DNA from: Microstegium vimineum
Taxonomy: Eukaryota; Streptophyta; Magnoliopsida; Poales; Poaceae
Direction of reading: 5' to 3'
Assembly: GCA_022036555.1 (NCBI GenBank)
Contig: CM039129.1
Coordinates: 27,640,553-27,704,552, forward strand
Length of the DNA: 64,000 nt
The position numbers and the translations under genes were made by a program. Below the pieces are notes generated by a model, which did not search any database, was not told where the DNA came from, and saw only the letters and a program-made list of their open reading frames with translations. The first letter of the stretch is position 1; each line of letters begins with the position of its first letter. Below, piece after piece: positions 23,619 through 34,759 of the stretch.

Positions 23619-25472
23619 ATGTCACGGCAATATGGGACAAGTTGGATGCGCATGGACAGGTCTGATCCTATTTGGAAAGAGAAGTTCAGCAAATTTATGG
23701 ACACCATATTTGTCGGGACAACAACTGCAAAGTGTCCATGTGCTAGATGTCGTTGCATGGTCTACAAAACGCGACGTGAGATTCACCGACATGTTCTGAC
23801 CAATCGGTTTGATGAGGGTTTCATCAAAGACGGAGAAGTACAATATCATCAAGGTGGCGGCCAGCTTGGAGGATCAGTAGACGACGATGATGTTGGTGAA
23901 GGAGGAGGTAATAACGAGCTTGACAAAGGCAAGGAGATGGTTGGAGCATTAATCAGGGCTAGTATACATGGGGACATCATCCAAGGTGCAGATGAAAAGC
24001 CAAATGAGCGTGCCAAGAAGTTCTATAAATTACTAGAGGAGGCAAGAAAGGAATTGTATCCAGGCTGCAAGGAGGCTACTAAGGTTTCTTTTATTGTGAG
24101 ATTGTTTCAGATTAAATGCATGTATGGTATGAGTAATGCTTGCTTGAGGAAAATCCTACATTTGTTCTCACTTGTGCTACCTGAAGGTCACTGTGTCCCA
24201 AACACATTGGAGAAAGTACAAAGTGTAGTTTGAGATCTAGGTCTGGACTCTGACAAGATACACGCTTGTGAGAATGATTGTGTACTATTTTGGAAGGAAA
24301 ATGAAAAAAAGGACAAATGTCCAGTATGTGATCAGTCTAGGTGGAAGGATGATGTAGGTGGTGCAAAGGGTGGTGATGATGATGATACTAGTGACACCAG
24401 TGATACACCAAAGAAGAAGCGCTTTCCACGTAAGATCCTACGTTATTTCCCACTAATTCCTCGGCTGCAGAGACTATATGCGGAAGACCACGAAGACCAC
24501 GTCAACAGAGATGAGATGGCACAAGGAAAAATTGCCTAGTGATGGCAGAATGCGTCACCCAGCAGACTCCCCGGCATGGAAGCATGTGGATGAGAAATAC
24601 ATGTGGTTTTCAAAGGAACCTCGTAATGTTAGGCTTGCTCTAGCATCGGATGGATTCAATCCCTTTGGGATGATAAGCACAACATATACGACTTGGCCTG
24701 TGATCATAATCCCATACAATTTGCCGCCTTGGTTGTGTGTGAAACAACCTTATTGATCATGTCGATGTTGTTTCCAGGACCCAAGTCTCCTGGAAATAAT
24801 ATTGATGTATACTTCCGTCCCCTCATAGATGAGTTAAAGGAGTTGTGGGAAGATGGTGTTAGAACATGGGATGCGAAGGTAAAGAAGAATTTTATGCTTC
24901 ATGCTCTTCTACTTTGGACAATCAATGATTTTCCTGCATATGCAATGTTATCTGGTTGGAGCACCAAAGGGAAGTTTGCATGTCCATACTACAACAAGGA
25001 CACAGATTTCTTGTGGCTGAAATGTGGGTCCAAGCATTGTTACATGGGGCATCGGCGCTTTTTGCCACGGATACATAGGTGGCGCAGGAACAAGGTAAGC
25101 TTTAATAACAGAACTGAAAATAGGGAGGCTCCTCAGCCATTGAGTGGCCAACAAGTGAGGCAACAGTTTGAATCTTTTGAGCAAGTGGTCTTTGGGAAAG
25201 CAACAAGAAAGAGGAAGCAACGTGAAAAAGAAACAAGATGGCACAATTGGAGGAAGAAGAGTATTTTCTTTGACTTGCCTTATTGGGACTCGTTTCTTAT
25301 AAGGCATAATTTGGATGTGATGCACATTGAGAAGAACATTTGTGAGAGCATTTTGGGAACTTTGCTTCAAATTGATGGTAAATGTAACTTTTCACTCAAC
25401 AAGAGATGTTCATCCTTGTGGGGAATGTGTAGTACGACTTTCTCCGAATCATTTGAAACTTTTTTGGGATGA
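23619..25472 (+). pseudogene. TNP2-type transposase of inner CACTA, truncated
   Basis: Start MSRQYGTSWMRMDRSDPIW opens the transposase-associated domain (KCPCARCRCMVYKTRREIHRH, 23619-23830). The tnp2 core follows (ELYPGCKEATKVSFIVRLF, CPVCDQSRWKDD, MRHPADSPAWKHVD, NVRLALASDGFNPFGM, NNIDVYFRPLIDEL, LDVMHIEKNICESILG). Breaks: TGA at 24231 (VV*DLGLD, fits CGA), a frameshift near 24475, and another near 24750. The protein runs out of homology after residue IDGK at about 25380, and no DUF4218 or DUF4216 part follows. The 3' half is therefore deleted, and a 180-base direct repeat lies at the break. A donor in trans would be needed for movement. Confidence 0.8.
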
Positions 25473-25571
25473 TTATGGAGGCCTCCCATTATGTTGTGTG
25501 TATTTTTGAAATTTTTAGAACTAGTTTACGTATTAATGTGATTAAATTTTGATTTAATGAAAAATAAATGG
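25392..25571. repeat. Direct repeat at the truncated end of inner TNP2, copy 1
   Basis: From TCACTCAACAAGAGATG to GAAAAATAAATG, repeated at 25721-25899 with only a few differences. The 329-base period suggests a local tandem duplication, possibly tied to the deletion that removed the transposase 3' half. Confidence 0.9.
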
Positions 25572-25720
25572 GAAAAAGCCCTAAGTTAAGTAGAAAAATC
25601 TGAAAACTTGCATAGACACTTCATTGTGATGTATAATGTTGTACAAAAAATTTCAAATCAATCTGATAAAGTGGTGATGCACATCCTCACAAAGTCATCC
25701 ATCGCTCACACATACCCTTG

Positions 25721-25899
25721 TCACTCAACAAGAGATGTTCATCCTTGTGGGGAATGTGTAGTATGACTTTCTCCGAATCATTTGAAACTTTTTTGGGATG
25801 ATTATGGAGGCCTCCCATTATGTTGTGTGCATTTGTGAAATTTTTAGAACTAGTTTACCTATTAATGTGATTAAATTTTGATTTAATGAAAAATAAATG
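25721..25899. repeat. Direct repeat at the truncated end of inner TNP2, copy 2
   Basis: Second copy of 25392-25571. A further short pair follows (AAATTTTGGGCTGCCTTTC at about 25902 and 25964). Confidence 0.9.
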
Positions 25900-26144
25900 A
25901 AAATTTTGGGCTGCCTTTCTCCCCGGACAATTTTTTCAATGAAATTTCAAAATTAAAGAGGTCAAAAATTTTGGGCTGCCTTTCTCCCCAGGCAATTTTT
26001 CCCACGCATTGTGTCCCGAAACTTTTTCGGCCTCCCTGATATCTCCGTCCCTTCTCGACTTGTCACTCCAAATCGCAATTAGCGCCGCCACTAATCTATT
26101 CCCCAGACTAAGCAGCCGCCAATTAGGGTTTACAAGGGAAGGAG

Positions 26145-29100
26145 ATGGAGACCTCCCCAATAGCTCAAGGGACAACAGAGATGGCGCGGAGTCATCCATC
26201 ATCGGCGACGGCGCGGAGTCATCCATCATCGGTGACAGCGCAGAGTCATCCATCCTCGGCGACCCCAGCATACACGAGGCCACCGGGAGCAAACAAGACG
26301 ATGAATCGTGGTCGCGGGGCCTCGGCGTCGCTATTCGCCGATGAGGAGAGGACGCTGAGTCACCATGCTTCCTCCGACCACACCGACTCAGACGACGACG
26401 GTCATCAATACTCTAATATCAGTGCAAAATCACAGGGTTTCAAGCCATTTGATGAGTCGCAAAATATGTACGTAACCACTGACACTGGTCACACCACCCA
26501 GCATCCTTCATTCTTGTACTTGTGAGTATGTCTCTATCAAAATAAGATCGTTGAAATTGTTGATTTTCTTCTTGTTTAGGAATCAAGGATTTAGCCTTGC
26601 TTTTATTTTTTCAAACTTAGAGGCTTCATTTTTCAGTATATATGCACTATTGAAATAAGTACGTTGTTTTTTCTTTCATTTTTATCATGCTCGCAATTAT
26701 ATTCATATTCTTTCCATTACTCAACATATGTCAGGGTTGATTTGACGCCAGAACAAGAAGAAATGTGGTCTCTGTATATTGACCTCCAAGGGGCACCAAA
26801 GGGAAAGGACTATATTAAAATGGATATAAGAAGGATCGATCTCACCTATGGAAACTTGCTAACAATGAAAGGACATTTTGGGTACTCTTTGAGGGATTTC
26901 TTATACTATAAGAAACGAGAACATAAAATATTGCAAAACTAGTAGAGATTGAAAAAGAACTACATTCAGATAATATGATAGTAGAACACGATGAGGAGTG
27001 CGAAGTTAGATTAGTTCTAAGTCGGACTAAAATTACCGACCTGACTGTAAACATAACAGCAAAGAAAGTACCACCAGGTACAGCATTTCATGAAGGCTTC
27101 TCAAATGAGCCAGTTGATGAATACAAGTCATGGCTTGAAGAACTACATGAAATGGGTGAAGGCAAAGGTAAGTGAAATTTATACACTCTTGTCCATAACT
27201 ATATCTTAATTAATTCATTGTTATATCCAATTCATTCATGTATACATGGTTGCAGAATTGAAGGATATCTTCAGGACTGATACGGTCAAAGTATATACCG
27301 AGTGGCTACGAGATCAAGGACTATTAGACGAGATCGGTAATTTATTATCTCTCTTTAATTTGTCAGTCATTTTACTGACCAATTTTAACTTAAGTTTTAT
27401 ATTATGAAGAGGCATATGAAGGAATGAACTGTAGTCAGTCAAGTGTAGCCAGCAATCCAACACCTCCAACAGAGTGGCCAAGTCATGCTCGGCGTTTAAA
27501 GAATCAGGACAATTCTGGTAAGTTGTTTTTTTTCTAAAACCATTTTTTGTAAGCCTCACAATTAGGTTTCACAGCGTTAACGAGAACATATATTGCATTT
27601 CATTGTATGTTGCACGTACAAGTAGGAAGTGCAAAGAGGAAGTACAGAGCACGTGGGCCGCTGAAAGGTTTTGCTGCATCAAACAAGAGGCATAAGCAAG
27701 GCACTCGGAAAATAAAAATCCAATTCTCAGAAAGACTAGGAGGGCCTATAGGTGGTAACCAACGAGCTTTTGTTGACGAAATCGTTTTGTTCACAAGAAT
27801 ACATGCTCCACTTATTGGTGTCAAAAAAAAGGAAAAATATTGATGATGATGTTAAAGAAGCGATAGCCGCTGATGTAATGGTAATAAGCTTTCATACTTT
27901 CTTTCCACCATACCCATCTTACTTATTCTTACATATCAAATAGTGTAAGAATTGATTCTTTGTGTGTAAATTTCTTTTGAACAGGACAAGTGGGACCTTG
28001 AGGAAAATGATGAAAACAAGAAAATTATATGGACCATAGCTAATGAACGCTATAAAGGTTGGCGGTCAACATTCAGTGCCACATATAGGGCATGGGACTG
28101 TTACGATTTGAGAATGAGGCATAAGCCAGAAGACCTCCATATTGTTGAATGGCACTATCTCATATTGTATTTTGGCACTTCAGACTTCCAGGTTTGATGC
28201 ATTTCACTTCTTAGTTTGCAATAGCAATTGTAGAAAGAATTGTGTTGTTTTGAGGATTGTTTTTTAAAACAAACTAGTATATATGCAGAAAATCAGCACC
28301 ATGAATTCTGAAAACTGTGCGATGCAACAAACACAGCATATGATGGGATCAAAACCTTTCTCTCAGATTAGCTATGAAATGGTAATGACTATAGAGAAGC
28401 ACATGCATGCATGCGTTGTTTGAATTTAGTACTTGTTGAAATATTCATTTGTTTTTTTCTGGGCAAAATTAGAGAGACCCAGATACTGGTGAAGAGCCAA
28501 ATGATTTGGATCTATGGGTGCAAACACATAGTAAGGGAGAGAAATGGTCAAATGCTACATCTAAGGTTGTCTATGTAAGTATAATCTACTTTCCAGAAAC
28601 CTTACTAATAAATGTATCATAGTCGGCCTCTTAAATTCCAAGTTTAGTTAAGCACTTTCGAATGTCTTATATGTGTCAGGAAATTGCTTGCACCAAAATT
28701 AGAAACAAGGAAATAGACTCAACAAAGCACTTTATTCCTTCAATAGAGAGAAACCATATTTTCCAGAAAACATACAAGGAAACTACTAGATGCAGATCAT
28801 CCAAGGTTCACGGCAATGGGTATATGGCAAGGTATCCAAGTAGAAGGCAACTAATGCTAGAACAAAATGAGGAACATGCCCATTCTGAAACAGCATCACA
28901 AAAATAAAAAGAAGAGCTCAAGGCTCAACTACTGAAGGTCCAAGAACAACTCCAAAGCCAAGTTACTCAAATGGAAGTCGAGAAGGAAGAACACAAGCGT
29001 GTGATGGAAGAGCAAAAGTGTGAGATGAAAGAAGCACTACAGAAAGCTACGGAGGCTCACAAAGAAGAGCTTAGGAAAGAGTTTATAGAGCTACTAGAAG

Positions 29101-29662
29101 CACGAGGGCATGTAGCATCAACACAGGTAATAGTAAGGATCGGTTTTAACTTGCATATTCATGTAGTCATGACCCTCATATAAGCTTGCTCAAGATCATT
29201 AAAGGTATTATGTGAAAGCTAAACAACAGTACTAATGATATTTTATTGCAGGTTAACCAAAGTACAAATGCAACAGTAGCTGATCAAACAGGAGCGAACG
29301 AGCCACCCTTAGGAGCTCTGGAGGAGAACCAAACAACAACTGAGATTGATGCAAATGTAGAGCAGGTAATTTTTTATTCAAAAATGTTTCATTTTCCATG
29401 AACTAGTGCATAGTATGAGTCCTATGTTAATTATTTGGCATGTATTTTTTTGGTTTTGCAGAATAACCAGGTAGTTACCAACAATCAACTACCTGCAGGT
29501 AAGACGGGTGCAGCGGCCAGTGTGCGCAACACCAGGAGTAATAACAAAAATCAAGCACTTCACAAAGACGGGAACGGCACTATTCCACAATTTGTGAGTA
29601 CAAAACAATTGATGGAAACTTTGAATAACAAGAAGCGAGCAACAGGAAACAAAAGGAACTGA
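26145..29662 (+). CDS. Second gene of inner CACTA (Ptta/En/Spm Transposase_24-like)
   Basis: Multi-exon gene. Exon 1 starts METSPIAQGTTEM and contains four tandem copies of an ARSHPSSAT-type repeat (26184-26262) and an acidic DHTDSDDD stretch. Next coding blocks: 26734-26935 (VDLTPEQEEMWSLYIDLQG), 26950-27172 (VEIEKELHSD to HEMGEGKG), 27256-27345, 27410-27519, 27625-27880 and 27985-28193. The last two hold the Transposase_24 core (GTRKIKIQFSERLGGPIGGN, DEIVLFTRIHAPLIGV, WTIANERYKGWRSTFSATYR). More exons follow to the stop at 29662, with a coiled coil at 28900-29130. Most exon ends have GT/AG signals. One frameshift is visible near 26935. This may be the TNPA-like DNA-binding partner; that role is inferred from family and position. 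Exon limits are approximate. Confidence 0.6.
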
Positions 29663-29929
29663 TAAATAGAGTGGTTGGGGTCATGACAAAAAAGGAGTGC
29701 TGAGATCAAGTTTGAGATGTCATGAAACAGAGTAGCAAATTTAAACTTTGTCTGTTATCTTCCAAAGTCTTTCATGAGACCATTTGTCTTTGTGGTACGA
29801 CATACTATATTACAATGGGTTGTGTTGTATTTAATGCATGGTTGCCTATTCTCATTAAGTGGCTATATATATCCTCATGATTTCCTCATTTTAATTATTG
29901 ATTTCTGAATTATTAAATGGCGCTGCAAT

Positions 29930-30775
29930 ATTACCTGGTGGTACCAAACAAATGGCGTTGTAAAATAGAATATTTGCGACCAAATTTAGTGTGGCAAAAC
30001 ATACTATAGCAACGCACATTCCTCGTAGTAATAGCATCTGCCCATGTAGCCACCAATTTTTAGTGTTGCGACATAAACTGAATTGCCACAATGTTTTTGT
30101 GTAGAAATAGAGAAGTCACGTATAGCAACACTATCTTGTGCGTGACAAATCAACATGTTGCCACCATTTCTTGGTGTTGTGATACAACCTGACTTGCCAC
30201 ACCAGTTATACGTAGCAATAGCAAAGTCACGTATAGCAACATTATCTTGGGCGTGGCAAATCAACATGTTGCCACCATTTCTTGGTGTTGTGATACAACC
30301 TGACTTGCCACACCAGTTCTACGTAGCAATAGCAAAGTCATGTATAGAAACACTATCTTGGGCGTGGCAACTCAACATGTTGCCACGAGTTCTTGGTGTT
30401 GTGATACAACCTGACTTGCCACACTATCTTGGTGTTGTGATACATTGTCTTGCAACCCTCATCATCGTTGCGACTATACCATTTGCCACAACATGATCAC
30501 GTTGGCATTGCTTGTTCTAGCAACGTCTCAAGTGTTGTATTAGCTGTTGTTACCACACATGAAAACATAGCAACAACAAAGGTTGCGACGCCCCAAGTGT
30601 TGCGATTCAACGTCTGAATTTGCAACACTATACAGAAAAACATTGCGGCAGCCTCTTGCCACAGTTTGTCTTGCGACGCCTCGCAACGTTTTTCTATCGT
30701 TGTCATTTCGGTTATAGCAACGTTTTTGGGTCTTTTACCACTGTTTTGGCGCGTTGAAATTTTGTGCGAATCTTG
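29930..30775. repeat. Right subterminal array of inner CACTA
   Basis: Many TTGCCACA, GTTGCGA and CAACACTA words. Three consecutive units of about 118 bases (starting near 30115, 30233 and 30351) share AGCAAAGTCACGTATAGCAAC, CAACATGTTGCCACCA and GATACAACCTGACTTGCCAC. Open frames across them are repeat artefacts. Confidence 0.85.
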
Positions 30776-30783
30776 TAGTGGAT

Positions 30784-31720
30784 ATTCAAAGGGTTTCGGC
30801 ACAACAACCTCTACTTAGTGGATTACACCTCAAATGAAGCCGAGTTGCAAACATGTCTATTCTCCAAGAGTTCTTTGGGTTGGCTTTGGCATAGAAGATT
30901 AGCTCATGTGGGCATGTCAACTTTTAAGAAACTTGTCAAGAAGGAGATGGTTAGAGGTGTGAAGGATGTGGTGTTTGAGAAGGACAAGTTGTGTAGTGCA
31001 TGTCAAGCCGGCAAGCAAGTTGCCAACACCCATCCCACTAAAGCATTCATGTCAACCTCAAGAGTCCTAGTGCTACTCCACGTGGATTTATTTGGACCTA
31101 CCACCTATGCAAGCCTTGGAGGAAATCTCTTTTGCTTAGTGGTAGTTGATGACTACTCTAGGTACACTTGGGTGTTCTTTCTTCAAGACAAGAGTGAAAC
31201 TCAAGCTATCTTCAAGAAGTTTGCAACAAGGGCACAAAATGAGTTTGAAGTGAAGATCAAGAAGATAAGAAGTGACAATGGTACCGAGTTTGTCAACACC
31301 AAGATTGAAGACTATTGTGATGAAGTGGGGATCAAGCATGAGATTTCTGCCACATATACTCCACAACAAAATGGTGTTGTAGAGAGGAAGAACCGGACGC
31401 TCATAACTCTAGCAAGATCTATGCTTGATGAATACAACACTCCGGAGAAGTTTTGGGCAGAGGCCATCAACACCGCTTGCTATGCGGCAAACCGCCTCTT
31501 CATCCAAAGGCTATTGAAGAAGACTCCCTATGAGCTTGTGAATGGGAAGAAGCCGGATATTTCATTCTTCCGGGTGTTTGGTTGCAAAGTGTACATCTAC
31601 AAGAAGCGCCAACACTTGGGTAAATTCCAACGGCGGTGTGACCTTGGTTTCCTTGTTGGATATTCGCTTAAGTCCAAAGCATACCGTGTATTTAACAAAG
31701 CCACCGACTTAGTTGAATAA
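30784..31720 (+). CDS. Copia GAG-pre-integrase and integrase
   Basis: Resumption of copia pol after the inner CACTA. It begins FKGFRHNNLYLVDY, then the zinc-binding GAG-pre-integrase domain (WHRRLAHVG ... LCSACQAGK, HX4H...CX2C). The integrase core has its three acidic residues in LHVDLFGPT, RSDNGTEFVN and QQNGVVERKNR, so the catalytic D-D-E triad is intact. It inserts copia cDNA into host DNA. The frame ends at TAA 31718-31720 (LVE*TYDLEFDE) but continues in the same frame afterwards, so this stop is a point lesion. Confidence 0.9.
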
Positions 31721-32185
31721 ACGTATGATTTGGAATTTGATGAAACTAATGGCTCCCAAGGAGCGCTTGAGGATATTGATGTAGGTGATGAACCTTTGAG
31801 GGAGGCAATGAAGAATATGCCAATTGGTGCTATCAACCCGCAAGAGGTGGAAGAAGTAGAAGATGATGATAATCAAGATCCTTCTCCACCTCGCACACCT
31901 CAAGTTGAAGAAGATCAAGTGAGGGAAGCTCAAGAAGATACCTTCATCCCTCAAGATCAAGCCGAGGCCGAAGCAAGCAATGTTGAAGCACCACGTCCCC
32001 CTCCTCAAGTTCATGATAGAAGATCAACACCTATCCTTCAAGCACACCCCCATGATCAAATCATAGGAAGTTCATCAAGGGGAGTAATGAGTCGCTCTAG
32101 ACTTGCATCTTATGTTGAACATCACTCGTTTGTTTCCTTTGTTGAGCCTACTAGTGTTGAGGATGCACTTGCGGATCCGGATTAG
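31721..32185 (+). pseudogene. Copia integrase-to-RT linker
   Basis: Same frame as the flanking pol blocks, between TAA 31718 and TAG 32183. Encodes an acidic, proline-rich linker (EEVEDDDNQDPSPPRTPQ) followed by SRLASYVEHHSFVSFVEP, the usual lead-in to copia RT. The stop at 32183 falls where the family has tryptophan (PD-W-V), so it is probably TGG to TAG. Confidence 0.75.
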
Positions 32186-33694
32186 GTGAATGACATGCAT
32201 GAAGAGCTCAACAACTTCACCTGGAACCAAGTGTGGACACTTGAAGAAATGCCAAAGGGAGCAAGAATCATTGGCACCAAGTGGGTGTTTAGGAACAAGC
32301 AAGATGATCAAGGTGTTGTTGTGAGGAACAAGGCAAGATTGGTGGCAAAGGGGTTCTCTCAAGTAGAAGGACTTGATTTTGGAGAGACCTTTGCCCCGGT
32401 TGCAAGACTTGAAGCCATTCATATCCTTTTGGCGTATGCTTCACATCACAAAATGAAACTCTTTCAAATGGATGTGAATAGAGCTTTCTTAAATGGTTTC
32501 ATCAATGAACTTGTCTATGTCTCACAACCTCCCGGGTTTGAAGATCCAAACTTGCCTAATCATGTCTATAGGTTGTCCAAGGCTCTCTACAGATTGAAGC
32601 AAGCTCCAAGAGCTTGGTATGAGAGGCTAAGGGACTTCCTACTCAAGAAGGGCTTCAAGATCGAGATCGTCGACACAACACTATTCACCAAGAAGCTTAA
32701 TGGAGAGATCTTTGTTTGCCAAGTATGTGTCGATGACATTATATTTGGGTCAACAAACCAAGACCATTGCAAGAATTTTGGTGCATTGATGTCCAAGGAG
32801 TTCGAGATGTCAATGATTGGCGAGCTAACCTTCTTCCTTGGCTTCCAATTGAAGCAATTGAGGGAGGGCACCTTCATATCTCAAGAGAAGTACAATCATG
32901 ATGTGCTCAAGAAATTCAAGATGGAGGATTGCAAGCCAATAAGGACCCCAATGCCTACTAATGGGCATCTCAATCTCGATGAGGGAGGTAAACCGATTGA
33001 CCAAACTCTCTATCGTTCTATGATTGGTAGTTTACTTTACCTCACCGCATCTAGGTCGGATATCATGTTTAGTGTGTGTATGTGTGCTAGGTTTCAAGCA
33101 AGCCCTAAGGAGACACATTTATGTGCGGTCAAAAGAATCCTTAGGTACATAAGGCACACCCCTAGCATTGGCCTTTGGTATCCCAAAGGAGCTCCCTTCC
33201 TACTTTGTGGCTATTCCGATTCGGATTATGCCGGGTGTAAGGTTAATAGGAAGAGTACCTCCGGCGGTTGCCATTTGCTAGGAAGATCACTTGTCTCTTG
33301 GTCCTCCAAGAAGCAAAACAGTGTGGCATTGTCTACCGCCGAGGCGGAATACATTGCCATGGGAGCAAGTTGTGCACAAATCTTATACATGACCCAAACA
33401 CTTCTTGATTACGGCGTTGTTTTAAAAGATGTTCCACTTTTGTGTGATAATGAAAGCGCGATAAAGCTTGCTAACAACCCGGTTCAACACTCTCGCACCA
33501 AGCACATTGATATTCTCCATCACTTTCTTAGAGATCATGTGGCTAGGAAAGACATCACACTAGTTGGAGTTAAGAGCGAAGATCAATTGGTGGATATCTT
33601 CACTAAACCACTCGATGAAACAACCTTTTGTAGGTTGAGAAGCGAGTTGAATGTGCTTGATCACTCAAACTTCACTAAAAATGAGATTGTGTGA
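32186..33694 (+). CDS. Copia reverse transcriptase and RNase H
   Basis: 502 uninterrupted residues. RT: NNFTWNQVWTLEEMPKGARI, KWVFRNKQDDQG, KARLVAKGFSQVEGLDFGET, FQMDVNRAFLNG (first catalytic Asp) and CVDDIIFGSTN (catalytic DD pair; most copia elements have Y-V-D-D, here C-V-D-D). RNase H: LCGYSDSDYAGCKVNRKSTS, ALSTAEAEYIAM, LCDNESAIKLANNP, HSRTKHIDILHHFLRD. It copies the element RNA to DNA and removes the template. The natural stop is at 33692-33694 (NEIV). This is the best preserved coding block of the element. Confidence 0.92.
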   Translation: MNDMHEELNNFTWNQVWTLEEMPKGARIIGTKWVFRNKQDDQGVVVRNKARLVAKGFSQVEGLDFGETFAPVARLEAIHILLAYASHHKMKLFQMDVNRAFLNGFINELVYVSQPPGFEDPNLPNHVYRLSKALYRLKQAPRAWYERLRDFLLKKGFKIEIVDTTLFTKKLNGEIFVCQVCVDDIIFGSTNQDHCKNFGALMSKEFEMSMIGELTFFLGFQLKQLREGTFISQEKYNHDVLKKFKMEDCKPIRTPMPTNGHLNLDEGGKPIDQTLYRSMIGSLLYLTASRSDIMFSVCMCARFQASPKETHLCAVKRILRYIRHTPSIGLWYPKGAPFLLCGYSDSDYAGCKVNRKSTSGGCHLLGRSLVSWSSKKQNSVALSTAEAEYIAMGASCAQILYMTQTLLDYGVVLKDVPLLCDNESAIKLANNPVQHSRTKHIDILHHFLRDHVARKDITLVGVKSEDQLVDIFTKPLDETTFCRLRSELNVLDHSNFTKNEIV

Positions 33695-34759
33695 ACCATG
33701 CCTTCATTTGTAATATAATCATGTTTAATCTTTAGTAATGCACATAGGCTTGGCTAACGTGGTCGGGATAACCGCTCTCACAGCGTGTGAAGAAGCCCTA
33801 CCACAGTTTAAACTTGCAAGCAACCTAAATTCAAATTCCGTATTGCATAGCATATGCATGTGTATTGCTTGTTGCTTTCTTTTCGGTTAAGTTTGATCAT
33901 CCTCTGGGTTCGTCACTTAGGGGGAGCATTCAAAGCTCTAGCTTCAGCTAATACCCCTCTTGTGCCCCTATGGTGAGCCTTGGAGCTTTATTGAACTATT
34001 TTCCTATGAAAACTAATTCTAGCCTATGGCAAACTATTTTTCAAATTGAGGGTTTGAGAGATGATTCTTATGCTAAGTCCAACAAGTGTTTCTTTCTGCT
34101 CTTTTGTGTTGGTACTTGGCTAAGAGAAAAGATGGGAGAGAAAAACAGGAAATTTCAAAGTATTTCAAGCTCCAGACCACCCTCCGGACCACTCGGCATG
34201 GTCCGACGCCTAGTGGTCCGACGCTCGGTCCCTCTCTGTTCAGAATTTTCCCAGTCACAAAATCCGTCAGACCAGAGGTCCGACACTCCACCGGACCATA
34301 AGCAAGTGGTCCGAAGCCCTAGTCAGCGCAATTATTTCTAGTCAACTGACCTCCGGACTACTCTGCTTAGTCCGATGGTCAGTCCGACGCACCTAGTCCG
34401 AAGGTCGGACCCTTACTGGTTTTGTTCAAATTTATCCAAAGTCCGTTGGACCACCCCATCGGACCCCCCGTCCGACCAAGGCGAATGGTCCGACGCTCGG
34501 AAATTTTCGGTTAACCCCCCCCCCCCCCCCCCCCGCAGTGAGCTCTATTTGGTAGTTTCTTTTTCCATCAGTCGTCCGTACGCCGCGACACCTAAGCTCC
34601 GCCGCTCGCCTGTGCCCTCGCCTCCACCGTTCCTGCCGCCGGTGAGACCCTCACCGGTGAGCCGCCGCTGCTCCTCCGCATTTGCCTCCCCTGCTCTGCC
34701 CCCTCGCCGCACCACCCAGCAGCAGCAGTGCCCCACCAGCCGCCTTTGACGCCGCCCAC
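33695..34759 (+). other. Copia post-pol spacer with CCGGACCA words
   Basis: No conserved frame. 34170-34500 is dense in TCCGGACCA, GGTCCGACG and similar words, which also fill the LTRs (16740-17030, 40770-41160). 34550-34755 is C-rich and looks like a plant 5' leader, perhaps captured; it continues after the solo LTR at 36441. Confidence 0.5.
34515..34534. repeat. Run of 20 C
   Basis: Uninterrupted C homopolymer. Its exact length is likely unreliable in any assembly. Confidence 0.85.

Larger units (their letters stand above)
22602..30780 (+). mobile_element. Inner CACTA transposon inserted in copia pol
   Basis: Left end CACTACAAGACTCGCACAA, right end (reverse complement) CACTACAAGATTCGCACAA: 19-base terminal repeats with one mismatch, flanked by perfect GAT duplications (22599-22601, 30781-30783). 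Subterminal arrays contain GTTGCAAC/TTGCCACA words. It carries a truncated TNP2 gene (23619-25472) and a second multi-exon gene (26145-29662). The TIR and subterminal motif differ from those of the outer CACTA, so it is a separate family. Confidence 0.92.

Noticed and set aside
30115..30496. Open frames encoding a repeated protein
   Set aside because: They follow the 118-base subterminal units of the inner CACTA and show no homology beyond the DNA repeat.
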